From an uncultured Coriobacteriales bacterium (GTDB lineage Bacteria; Actinomycetota; Coriobacteriia; Coriobacteriales; UMGS124): 64,000 bases of DNA. Where the stretch lies: assembly GCA_934654475.1 (NCBI GenBank), contig CAKUFZ010000002.1, positions 79,392 through 143,391 of the forward strand, read 5' to 3'. Position numbers and translations under genes: made by a program. A model generated the notes under the pieces. It was not told where the DNA came from. It made no database searches and saw nothing but the letters and a program-made list of their open reading frames with translations. Of this stretch, positions 33,615 to 42,116 are shown piece by piece; position 1 is the stretch's first letter; each line of letters begins with the position of its first letter.

Positions 33615-36020
33615 CTAGCCGATCTTCACGATGGGCGCATAGCCCTTGAGCAGCGTCTTGGTGGCGCCGCTGTCCAACTGCACCGTTATCTGGTCGCCCT
33701 TGGAGGCAATGACCGTGCCTGGGCCGAACTTCTTGTGGTTCACGCGGTCGCCCACGTTCCACACGACGTTTGCCGCCGCGTTGGAATAGCTGGGCGTGGC
33801 CACGCGCGGGGCCGGCAGCTCAGAGGCCGAAGCGCCGCCGCCCGAGGAACGGGTGCGGTTGCCGAAGACGCTGCCGCCATACACCTCGGTGCTGTGGCCT
33901 GCACCGAGAATGCCATGGCGCGAGCCCCGCCTGTCGTAGCCGAAGCCCTCGAAGCTCTCGCTGCCCACGCCGACGCTCACCGTGTGCTCGGCCGGAATCT
34001 CGTCGATGAAGCGAGAGCGGCGGTTGTGCTGCTGGTTGCCGTAGAGACGGCGCATCTGCGCGTAGCAGAGCCACAGGCACTTGCGGGCGCGCGTGATGGC
34101 GACGTAGGCAAGCCGGCGCTCCTCCTCGAGCTTGGACTCGTCAGCGCTGAAGTCGCTCACATGGGGGAAGACGCCCTCCTCCATGCCGGCGACGAACACG
34201 TTGTCGAACTCCAGGCCCTTGGCGGCGTGGACGGTCATGAGCGTGACGCAGGCCTCGCCCTCGCCCACCGCGTCGAGGTCGGTGCGCAGGGCAAGCCATT
34301 CCATGAAGCCCGGCAGGCTCAGCTCGCCGGCGACAGGGCCCTCCTCCTCGGCGGCCCCCCACAGCGTGTCGGCAGGCTGGGCGGCCGCAGGGGCGCCACC
34401 TGCGACCCCGGCAAGCACGTCGGCATTGCTCAGGAGCTCCTCTTGGGTGTCCTGGTGCGTGTCGACGTACTCCTTGGCGACGCCCACAAACTCCTGGATG
34501 TTCTCCATACGGTCGCGCGCCTCGTCGGTGTTCTCGGCACGCAGGGCGTCTACCAGACCGGACTTTGCTGCAATGGCCTCGACGATTTGGTCGACGTCGC
34601 CCTGGAAGGTCTGCGACTCCTCGATGATCTGCAAGAAGTGCAGGATGGAGTTGCGGATGCGGGACGTGGCGCCGTAGTCGCCCAGCGCAAACTCGCCGCA
34701 GGCCTGCACGAAGGTGCAGCCGCGCTCTCGGGCAATCTGGGCGATGCGGTCCTGGGAGGTGGCGCCAATGCCGCGCGCCGGCTTGTTGATGACACGGCGG
34801 GCCGACACGTCGTCGGAGGGGTTGACGGCAAGCTTGAGGTAAGCCGTGAGGTCGCGAATCTCCATGCGGTCGAAGAAGCGCGTGCCACCCACGATGGTGT
34901 ACGGGATGCCGGCCTTCACCAGGCCGTCTTCCAAAACGCGCGACTGGGCGTTCGTGCGATAGAAAAGGGCGATGTCGCTGTAGGAGACGCCCTTGTCGTG
35001 CAGGCCCTTGATTTGGCCGGAAATGTAGTTTGACTCGGCGATCTCGTCGCGATTGAGGCAGACCTTCACCTTCTCGCCGTCGCCTGCGGCCGTGAACAGG
35101 CGCTTCTCTTTGCGTTCGGTGTTGTGGGCCACGACGGCGTTGGCCGCGTCGAGGATGTGGCCGGTCGAGCGGTAGTTCTGCTCGAGCTTCACCACCGCAG
35201 CGCCGGGGTAGTCCTTCTCAAAGTCGAGGATGTTGCGGATGTCGGCGCCGCGCCACGAGTAAATGGACTGGTCGTCGTCGCCAACGACCATGAGGTTCTG
35301 GTACTTGCCGGCCAAAAGGCTCGTGATCTGATACTGGGCGCGGTTCGTGTCCTGATACTCGTCGACGCTGATGTAGCGGAAGCGCTCCTGGTACTGCTCG
35401 AGAATGTCGGGGTTGTCGCGCAGGAGGCGATAGGCGTTGACGAGCAGGTCGTCGAAGTCCATGGCGTTGGCGCGGGCCAGGCGGCGCTGAAGCTCCTCGT
35501 ACACGCTCGCGGCGACCTTCTCAGGCGGGGTGTTGGCGCGGGCGGCGAAATCCGCCGGGTCGAGAAGCTCGTTTTTCGCCGAGGAGATCTGGGAGCGCAC
35601 GGCATTCAAGGGGAAGCGCTTCTCGTCGATGCGCAGGTCGGCCATGATGGACTTGACGAGACGCTTGGAATCGTCGTCGTCGTAAATGGCAAATGAGTCG
35701 CCGTAGCCCAAGCGGGCGCAGTCGATGCGCAGCATGCGCACGCACATGGCGTGGAACGTGCACACCCACATGCCGCGCATGCTCCTACCCTCAAGGAGAC
35801 GCTCCAGGCGCTCCTTCATCTCGCGGGCGGCCTTGTTGGTAAAGGTGATGGCGAGGATCTGCCAGGGCATGATGCCCAGGTCCTCCAGCATGTGGGCGAT
35901 GCGGTACGTCAGCACGCGCGTCTTGCCCGAGCCGGCACCTGCCAGCACGAGCAGCGGGCCCTCCACCTTGAGCACGGCGCTTTTTTGCGCGGGGTTGAGC
36001 GAGTCGATGTCTATCGTCAT
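33615..36020 (-). CDS. pcrA: ATP-dependent DNA helicase PcrA/UvrD
   Basis: A superfamily 1A 3'-5' helicase used in nucleotide-excision repair, mismatch repair and removal of RecA or stalled polymerase. In 801 residues it has LNPAQKSAV (Q motif), AGAGSGKT (Walker A), VDEYQDTN (Walker B), VGDDDQSIYSWRGAD, NYRS, TVHAAKGLEFDNVF and VAITRARKCLWL. The C-terminus carries a Gly/Ser/Ala linker and a small folded domain beginning WNVGDRVNHKKFGPGTV, the PcrA Tudor-like domain that binds RNA polymerase. ATG at 36020 with GGAAGG 7 bases upstream. It is divergent from the SNF2 gene across 209 bases. Confidence 0.95.
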   Translation of the reverse strand: MTIDIDSLNPAQKSAVLKVEGPLLVLAGAGSGKTRVLTYRIAHMLEDLGIMPWQILAITFTNKAAREMKERLERLLEGRSMRGMWVCTFHAMCVRMLRIDCARLGYGDSFAIYDDDDSKRLVKSIMADLRIDEKRFPLNAVRSQISSAKNELLDPADFAARANTPPEKVAASVYEELQRRLARANAMDFDDLLVNAYRLLRDNPDILEQYQERFRYISVDEYQDTNRAQYQITSLLAGKYQNLMVVGDDDQSIYSWRGADIRNILDFEKDYPGAAVVKLEQNYRSTGHILDAANAVVAHNTERKEKRLFTAAGDGEKVKVCLNRDEIAESNYISGQIKGLHDKGVSYSDIALFYRTNAQSRVLEDGLVKAGIPYTIVGGTRFFDRMEIRDLTAYLKLAVNPSDDVSARRVINKPARGIGATSQDRIAQIARERGCTFVQACGEFALGDYGATSRIRNSILHFLQIIEESQTFQGDVDQIVEAIAAKSGLVDALRAENTDEARDRMENIQEFVGVAKEYVDTHQDTQEELLSNADVLAGVAGGAPAAAQPADTLWGAAEEEGPVAGELSLPGFMEWLALRTDLDAVGEGEACVTLMTVHAAKGLEFDNVFVAGMEEGVFPHVSDFSADESKLEEERRLAYVAITRARKCLWLCYAQMRRLYGNQQHNRRSRFIDEIPAEHTVSVGVGSESFEGFGYDRRGSRHGILGAGHSTEVYGGSVFGNRTRSSGGGASASELPAPRVATPSYSNAAANVVWNVGDRVNHKKFGPGTVIASKGDQITVQLDSGATKTLLKGYAPIVKIG

Positions 36021-36229
36021 GAAACAGCCTTCCTGCGTCGCAGACGGCAATGTGGGGCGAACGTCGTTTTGGAGGGCCAGTCTACCATCGCCCCGGACAG
36101 CCTTTCAGCCGAGCGCCCCATGCGCTCACGACCCATACACGTTTGACGTGCATTGCATCCCTGAGTGCAAATGGCTGAAAAGAGCGCTAGAATTGACCGA
36201 CTGGCACGAACGACCCCAAAGGAGGATCA
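36021..36229. other. divergent intergenic region pcrA / SNF2
   Basis: Holds the start regions of two divergent helicase genes. On the minus strand a CTGAAA ... TAGACT pair (18-base spacer) could drive pcrA; on the plus strand a TAGAAT box at about 36189-36194 lacks a good -35 box. AAAGGAGG precedes the SNF2 start. No gene or strong repeat seen. Confidence 0.4.
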
Positions 36230-39200
36230 TTGAGCTGGGATTCAATGGTTATGGATGCGTGCGGCCGTCAGACGTTCACGCGCGGAGAGAGGCTCGTCGC
36301 ACGCGGCGGGGCAAGCAACGTCTCCCCGTCGAAGTCCGCTGACGCCAGCCGTCTCACGGTTGAAGGAGACGTCGCCGACGGCGCACAGACGTATCATGCA
36401 AGCGCACAGATCGACCTGGCGCGAAACGAGATAGTGTCTCACACCTGCACATGCGGCGGCGCGACCGACGAGCTGTGCAAGCACGGCGTGTGCCTTTTGC
36501 TGTGCTACCAGGACATGAAGCCCGCCACGCCGGCGGCACCCAAAGTGCAGGCTGCCGCCCCTGCCGCGGCCCCCAAGCCCGCCGCGGCGAACGCTGCGGC
36601 CGGCAAAACGAGCTCGCTTGCGGCGCAGACCGACAAGGTCCTCGACCAGATGCGCTCCAACCAGCCCGGCAGGCTCGCCGCCCTGGGCGCAGGCACCCAA
36701 GTGCGCGAGAGCCAGACCTCCCCTCAGATCAGCAACATCATCTTCGCCTACTCCAACGTGGGCTCGACGCTGCCCGACATGGCCGGCTCGGCCCTCGCGC
36801 ACCACGGGGCGTCGAAGGAGATCGCCGACGTCGAGGTCACCATCATCCCCAAGACCTGCCGCAGCGCCGCCAGCGACGCCGCCAAGACGAGCGCCTGGGA
36901 GGCGACCCTCAAGGTTCGCGCGGGCAAGGTGTCCTATGCCGTGCGCAGGCTCGACGAGGCAGTGAGCGCCTGGGAGCGCGAGTCGCTCTACGCCTACGGC
37001 AAGGAGCTCGAGTTCGTGCACAGCCATGACGCCTTCACGCGCCGCGCCAACGACGCCATGGCCGTGTTCGCCCGCGTGCTGCACACCCAGCAGGCCTCTC
37101 GCATGCGTCAGGCGGGCTACTGGGCCAGCGGCTACGACGCCGTGTCGCGCACCGTGGGCCTGGCCGACGCCGACGTGGCCGACCTGCTCGACGCCTACAT
37201 GGGCGCGAAGGTCTTCTACGAGCCCACCAACGGCGAGCCGAACAAGCCCGTTCAGCTCGACGTGCTCGAAGGCGACCCCGAGCTGCCCGTGTCGCTTGAG
37301 AAGGGCGCGCGCGGCGGCTTCGACCTCGTCATGCCCTCGGGCGCCAACTGCGTCATGGACGACAAGCGCATGTACCTGCTCATCGACGGTCGCGCCTGGA
37401 AGTGCAGCGACGACTTCCGCGCCCAGATGGGCGGCCTGTGCAAGTCGCTGCTGCCCTGCGAGTCGCCCTACCACATCCGTGTGAAGGACATGCCGGGCTT
37501 CTGTGCCGCCGTGCTGCCCGCCATCCGCGCCTACGCGAGCTTTGAAACGGACGAGAGCGTCGACGACCTCACGCCGCCGCCCGCCGAGATCGGCTTCAAG
37601 ATGTCGATTCGCGGCGGACAGGTGTGCTGCGAGGCCACCGTGTCCTACGCCCACGACGAGCTCAACCTCTTCGCGGCCCCCGCGCCCAAGCAGCCCCTGC
37701 GCGACATGGCACGCGAGGGAGCGGCCCGTCAGGCCGTGCTCTCCTACTTCCCCATCGAGGACGGCCAGCTGCGCTTCCCCGAGACCAACACCGAGGCCCT
37801 GCAGCGCCTGCTGAGCGAGGGCCTGCCGGAGCTCAACGAGCTGGGCACCGTCCTGGTGAGCAGCGAGCTCAAGTCGATTCACGTGCGCCGCGTGCCCAAC
37901 GTGCGCGTGAAGGCGTCCCTGCGCTCGGGCCTGCTCGACATCTCGGTGGACTCCACCGACCTCACCCCCCGCGAGCTGCAGGACTACCTCAACGCCTACC
38001 AGCGCCGCGAGCGCTACGTGCGTCTGGCCGACGGAGACATCGTGCAGCTCGGCGGCGGACTTCAGGCCCTCGTCGAGCTGGCAGGCGGCCTGGGCATCGG
38101 CGCCGAGGAGCTCGCCCAGGGCACCACGGGCATCCCGCTCAACCGCGCGCTGTTCGTCGACTCCATCCTCAAGCGCTCCGACGGCGTTCGCTTCGACCGC
38201 GACGAGGGCTTCCGCTCCATCATCCGCCAGTTCGACTCGATTGCCGACGCCGACTTCGTCGAGCCCGAGAGCCTGCGCGGCGTGCTGCGCCCCTATCAGC
38301 GCGAGGGCTTCAAGTGGCTCTCCACGCTGGCAAACCTGGGCTTCGGCGCAATCTTGGCCGACGACATGGGCTTGGGCAAGACGCTTCAGATGATTGCCTT
38401 CTTACTCTCGCGCCATGAGGCCGGCTTCGAGCTGCCCAACCTCGTGGTGTGCCCGGCATCGCTTGTGTACAACTGGATGAGCGAGCTTTCCCGCTTCGCG
38501 CCCAACCTGCGCTGCTGCGCCGTGGTGGGCCCGCAGAACCAGCGTCGCCAGATCATCGCGTGCTCGCGCGGCTACGACGTACTCGTGACCTCGTACGAGC
38601 TGCTCAAGCGCGACATCGACGCCTACGCGGCCCAGAAGTTCTCCTGCCAGGTGCTCGACGAGGCGCAGTACATCAAGAACGCCTCCACGCAGGCGGCGCG
38701 CTGCACCAAGCTCGTCGACGCCCAGGTGCGCTTCGCCCTCACCGGCACTCCCATCGAGAACAGGCTCACCGAGCTGTGGAGCATCTTCGACTACCTGATG
38801 CCCGGCCTTCTGGGCTCGGTGGAGGACTTCCACGAGCGCTTCGAGGAACCCATCAGCCTCGCAGACGAAGACGCAGCCCATCGCCTGCAGTGCATGGTCG
38901 GCCCCTTCATCCTGCGACGCCTCAAGGGCGACGTGCTCAAGGACCTTCCCGAGAAGAACGAGTCCGTCGTGTACACGGGCATGGACGACGAACAGCGCAA
39001 GCTCTACGACGCCGTGGCCTCCAACCTCGTGAAGACCCTGCGCCATCAGATGCCGCAGGAGTTCGCCACGCAGCGCTTCGCCATCCTGGCCGAGCTCACC
39101 AAGCTGCGCCAGATCTGCTGCGACCCGGCCATCCTCTACGACAACTACGAGGGCGTCTCGGGCAAGCTCGAGGCCGCGCTCGACCTTATCCGCACGGCTG

Positions 39201-39667
39201 TCGAAGGCGGCCACAAGGTGCTGCTCTTCTCGCAGTTCACCAGCATGCTCTCCGTCATCGGCAAGCGTCTTGAGGAAGACGGCCTGGCCTACCACACGCT
39301 CGTGGGCTCGACGCCCAAGGAGCAGCGCGCACGCCTGGTCAACTCGTTCCAGACCGACGACGTGCCGGTGTTCCTCATCTCGCTCAAGGCAGGCGGCGTG
39401 GGCCTCAACCTCACGGCAGCCGACGTCGTCATCCACTACGACCCGTGGTGGAACCTGGCGGCGCAGAACCAGGCGACCGACCGCGCGCACCGCATCGGCC
39501 AGAAGCGCAGCGTCTCGGTCATGCGCCTCATCGCACAGGGCACCATCGAGGAGAAGATTGTGGCCCTGCAGGAATCCAAGCGCGAGCTGGCCGAGTCCAT
39601 CCTGGGCGGGCAGGCAACGGCGTCGACGTCGCTGTCCAAGGAAGACATCCTGGCACTGCTCGACTAA
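36230..39667 (+). CDS. SWIM zinc-finger SNF2 family helicase
   Basis: A 1145-residue Swi2/Snf2 ATPase. Residues 73-85 form a SWIM zinc finger (C73-x-C75 ... C83-x-H85). An Ala/Pro-rich linker (about 97-120) follows, then a long middle region of the bacterial SNF2-associated type. The helicase core fills about 690-1130: DDMGLGKT (about 710-718), DEAQ (about 809-812), LTGTPIEN and QATDRAHRIGQ (about 1080-1090). Such proteins translocate on duplex DNA and are linked to repair or transcription recycling; the exact role here is unknown. The start is a TTG at 36230, 4 bases after AAAGGAGG; the ATG at 36245 is too far from that site. It is followed by a strong bidirectional terminator. Confidence 0.9.
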   Translation: MSWDSMVMDACGRQTFTRGERLVARGGASNVSPSKSADASRLTVEGDVADGAQTYHASAQIDLARNEIVSHTCTCGGATDELCKHGVCLLLCYQDMKPATPAAPKVQAAAPAAAPKPAAANAAAGKTSSLAAQTDKVLDQMRSNQPGRLAALGAGTQVRESQTSPQISNIIFAYSNVGSTLPDMAGSALAHHGASKEIADVEVTIIPKTCRSAASDAAKTSAWEATLKVRAGKVSYAVRRLDEAVSAWERESLYAYGKELEFVHSHDAFTRRANDAMAVFARVLHTQQASRMRQAGYWASGYDAVSRTVGLADADVADLLDAYMGAKVFYEPTNGEPNKPVQLDVLEGDPELPVSLEKGARGGFDLVMPSGANCVMDDKRMYLLIDGRAWKCSDDFRAQMGGLCKSLLPCESPYHIRVKDMPGFCAAVLPAIRAYASFETDESVDDLTPPPAEIGFKMSIRGGQVCCEATVSYAHDELNLFAAPAPKQPLRDMAREGAARQAVLSYFPIEDGQLRFPETNTEALQRLLSEGLPELNELGTVLVSSELKSIHVRRVPNVRVKASLRSGLLDISVDSTDLTPRELQDYLNAYQRRERYVRLADGDIVQLGGGLQALVELAGGLGIGAEELAQGTTGIPLNRALFVDSILKRSDGVRFDRDEGFRSIIRQFDSIADADFVEPESLRGVLRPYQREGFKWLSTLANLGFGAILADDMGLGKTLQMIAFLLSRHEAGFELPNLVVCPASLVYNWMSELSRFAPNLRCCAVVGPQNQRRQIIACSRGYDVLVTSYELLKRDIDAYAAQKFSCQVLDEAQYIKNASTQAARCTKLVDAQVRFALTGTPIENRLTELWSIFDYLMPGLLGSVEDFHERFEEPISLADEDAAHRLQCMVGPFILRRLKGDVLKDLPEKNESVVYTGMDDEQRKLYDAVASNLVKTLRHQMPQEFATQRFAILAELTKLRQICCDPAILYDNYEGVSGKLEAALDLIRTAVEGGHKVLLFSQFTSMLSVIGKRLEEDGLAYHTLVGSTPKEQRARLVNSFQTDDVPVFLISLKAGGVGLNLTAADVVIHYDPWWNLAAQNQATDRAHRIGQKRSVSVMRLIAQGTIEEKIVALQESKRELAESILGGQATASTSLSKEDILALLD

Positions 39668-39715
39668 CTGGGAGGCGCCGAGCCGGGCGCCTTCCATCCC
39701 ATCTTCTTGCGCACC

Positions 39716-39754
39716 AAAAAAGCCTCTCGACGGAAGTCCGCCGAGAGGCTTTTT
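39716..39754. terminator. bidirectional terminator SNF2 / uppP
   Basis: A perfect stem (about 39720-39729 with 39742-39751, extended inside by CGG/CCG) flanked by an A run on the left and a T run on the right, so it works in both directions between convergent genes. Confidence 0.9.
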
Positions 39755-39782
39755 CATGCCAGTCGATATGGGGAAGCGCCGC

Positions 39783-40709
39783 TTAGAGCACGAACGCCTT
39801 TACGCCAAAGTACGCAAGGACCACAATGCCCAGGCAGATGCGGTACCAGCCGAAGGGCTTGAAATCGTGCTTGCGCACAAAGCCCGTGAGCCAGTTGATG
39901 GCAGCCAAGGACACAACGAAGGCGACGACGAGGCCCACGCCCATGATGGCCCACTCGTCGGCGACCATGGTGTTGCCGGCAAGCACGAACTTCACGATCT
40001 TGAGCAGGCTCGCCCCGAACATGACGGGGATTGCCAGGAAGAACGTGAAGCGCGTGGCCACCGATCGCGACGTGCCGAGAAGCAGGCCGCCGATGATGGT
40101 GGAGCCGGAGCGCGAAGTGCCGGGGACAAGCGAAAGCACCTGGAAGCAACCGATGCCCAGCGCCGTCTTCCACGACAGGTCGTCGACGTCGGTGATGCGG
40201 CCGAAGTCGGCGTCTGCCTGCGGTGCGGCGGGAGCGGCGAAGTGGGCTCCGTCCGAGGCCGTCGCAAGGCCTACAGCCTCGGTGCGCTTCCTGGCACGCC
40301 AGTTCTCAATGAGAATGAAGGCGACGCCGTACAGAATGAGCATCGCGGCGACCACATAGGAGTTGTAGAGGTGCTCCTCCATGAAGTCGTTGAGCGGAAG
40401 ACCGATGAGGGCGGCGGGAACGCATCCCAAGATGACCTTGCCCCACAGGCGCCACGTGGCGGCACGCCCCTGCGCTCCCTTGCTCGGCGAGAACGGGTTG
40501 AGGTCGTGGAAGTACATCACGATGACGGCCAGAATGGCACCCAGCTGAATGACAACGAGGAACATGTTCCAGAACTGCTCGGTGACATTGAGCTTGATGA
40601 ACTCGTCGACGAGAATCATGTGGCCCGTCGAGGACACCGGCAACCACTCGGTGATGCCCTCGACGAGGCCGAGGAACGCAGATTTTAAGAGTTCGACAAC
40701 CAGATCCAC
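39783..40709 (-). CDS. uppP: undecaprenyl-diphosphatase UppP/BacA
   Basis: Recycles undecaprenyl pyrophosphate to the monophosphate lipid carrier for cell-wall synthesis; overproduction in other species gives bacitracin resistance. The 308-residue membrane protein has both conserved motifs, GITEWLPVSSTGHM near the N-terminus and PGTSRSGSTIIGG in the second half, and about eight hydrophobic helices. A polar cytoplasmic loop of about 35 residues (from KRTEAVGL to DVDDLS) is longer than in E. coli BacA. I prefer the GTG at 40709 with AGGGG 5 bases upstream; the GTG at 40715 abuts that site. It follows usp with almost no gap. Confidence 0.95.
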   Translation of the reverse strand: MDLVVELLKSAFLGLVEGITEWLPVSSTGHMILVDEFIKLNVTEQFWNMFLVVIQLGAILAVIVMYFHDLNPFSPSKGAQGRAATWRLWGKVILGCVPAALIGLPLNDFMEEHLYNSYVVAAMLILYGVAFILIENWRARKRTEAVGLATASDGAHFAAPAAPQADADFGRITDVDDLSWKTALGIGCFQVLSLVPGTSRSGSTIIGGLLLGTSRSVATRFTFFLAIPVMFGASLLKIVKFVLAGNTMVADEWAIMGVGLVVAFVVSLAAINWLTGFVRKHDFKPFGWYRICLGIVVLAYFGVKAFVL

Positions 40710-40717
40710 GGACACCC

Positions 40718-41155
40718 CTACTTAACGATCAGGACGTCGCACTCACAGCTGCGCACGAGGAACGTGGAGATGGAGCCGAGAATCGCGTACTTGATGTTCG
40801 AAAGGCCGCGGGCACCGCAGATGACCAGGTCGGGCTTGATCTCGTTCACGAAATCGTCCATGAGGGTCTCGCGAACGCGGCCGGCCTTGGCCTCGACGGT
40901 GATGGACTTGATGGTGCCGAGCTTGCGGGCGCTCTCCACATCGGCCTCGATGGAGTCCTTCCAAGCCTTCTCGAGGCTGGGGATGAGCGTGGCGGGATAG
41001 GTGCCGGCGGCCTGCATGGGCGTGGAGTCGATGACGTGGCCCACATAGAGCTCGGCGCCACTGGCAGCGGCAATCTCGCAGGCGCGGGCGAAAACCTCGG
41101 ACTGCATCTCGGTACCGTCAAGCGATACGAAGATCTTCTTGTAGGAATCGGTCAT
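40718..41155 (-). CDS. universal stress protein, UspA family
   Basis: A 145-residue single-domain Usp. The N-terminal strand KKIFVSLDGTEMQ and the C-terminal ATP-binding signature G-x2-G-x9-G-S (GARGLSNIKYAILGS) indicate an ATP-binding member. Role is general stress survival; the partner is unknown. A TATAAA -10-like box on the minus strand overlaps the EamA stop codon just upstream at about 41200-41205. It runs into uppP with the stop and start nearly touching. Confidence 0.92.
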   Translation of the reverse strand: MTDSYKKIFVSLDGTEMQSEVFARACEIAAASGAELYVGHVIDSTPMQAAGTYPATLIPSLEKAWKDSIEADVESARKLGTIKSITVEAKAGRVRETLMDDFVNEIKPDLVICGARGLSNIKYAILGSISTFLVRSCECDVLIVK

Positions 41156-41200
41156 GGTAAACCTCGATTCAACGAACGGACAAAGACGTGCAGCCCAATT

Positions 41201-42115
41201 TTATACCATCAAGAACATCATGATGATGATAAGAGCCATTCCAACCAGATCGAACCCAGAGAAGACGGTGCCCATCCACACGACGGACAGCACGCACGCC
41301 ACGATGGGCTCGGTGCTCGCAAGCAGACCCGCCAGAAGGCTGCCGACAATCTTGACACCGGTGACGTAGAGCAAAAACGACCCGAACGTGCCGATGGCCG
41401 CAACGCCGAACACGGCCAGCCAGCCCACGAGGTCAAGTGTGGGCATGTGGCTCCAGGGCTGGTACACGACGCAGGCGACTACCGCCACAATGCAGATGGC
41501 CGTGCCCGTGACCGCCACCGAGCCATGGCGGGCAAGGGGCTTGGCAGGCAAGAGCGTATAGAGGGCGCAGGCCACCGCGTTGCATATGCCCCAGAACAGC
41601 GCCGAGGGCGAAATGGACAGCGAGGTAAACGAACCCTGCGTGGCAATGAGGAACGTACCCACCAGCGCCAGCACCACGCCGATGGCCTCCTTGCGCTTGG
41701 GCAGACGGTGCATCTGCACGCATGAGACCACAAGGATGAGGAGCAGGTTGAGCGACTGCAGCACGGTGGCCGTGCCGGCGTCGCTTGCCTGAATCGACAT
41801 GAGGTAGCTGCTTGAGCAGGCGAACAGGCCAAAAACGGCAAACACCAGCGTTATCAGGATGTTGGGCTTGTCACGTATCAGCTCGGCCTCTTCGCGGCGA
41901 TGCGTGCCGAGGACGAGAGGGGCAAACATGAGCGCCGCGATGACCATGCGCGTGGCGACGAGCCATGTGGGCTCAACGTCGTAGTTGGTGAACAGGAACT
42001 GCGCGCACGTGCCAGAAAAGCCCCAGCCCACGCCGCCCAACAAGGTGAAGGCGATTCCAAGACCCAGGTGCTCGCCCGTGACTTTGGACGCAGGGGACGC
42101 CTCAACACTCTGCAC
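41201..42115 (-). CDS. EamA/DMT family transporter
   Basis: A 304-residue inner-membrane protein with about ten hydrophobic helices in two repeated EamA halves (the first from GLGIAFTLLGGVGWGFSG, the second from SPSALFWGICNAVACALYTLL). Family members export amino acids, nucleosides or other small metabolites; the substrate cannot be read here. The GTG at 42115 has GGAGG 9 bases upstream, inside the last codons of polA; the apparent extension to 42274 is polA in another frame. It follows polA without a gap. Confidence 0.88.
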   Translation of the reverse strand: MQSVEASPASKVTGEHLGLGIAFTLLGGVGWGFSGTCAQFLFTNYDVEPTWLVATRMVIAALMFAPLVLGTHRREEAELIRDKPNILITLVFAVFGLFACSSSYLMSIQASDAGTATVLQSLNLLLILVVSCVQMHRLPKRKEAIGVVLALVGTFLIATQGSFTSLSISPSALFWGICNAVACALYTLLPAKPLARHGSVAVTGTAICIVAVVACVVYQPWSHMPTLDLVGWLAVFGVAAIGTFGSFLLYVTGVKIVGSLLAGLLASTEPIVACVLSVVWMGTVFSGFDLVGMALIIIMMFLMV

Positions 42116-42116
42116 G

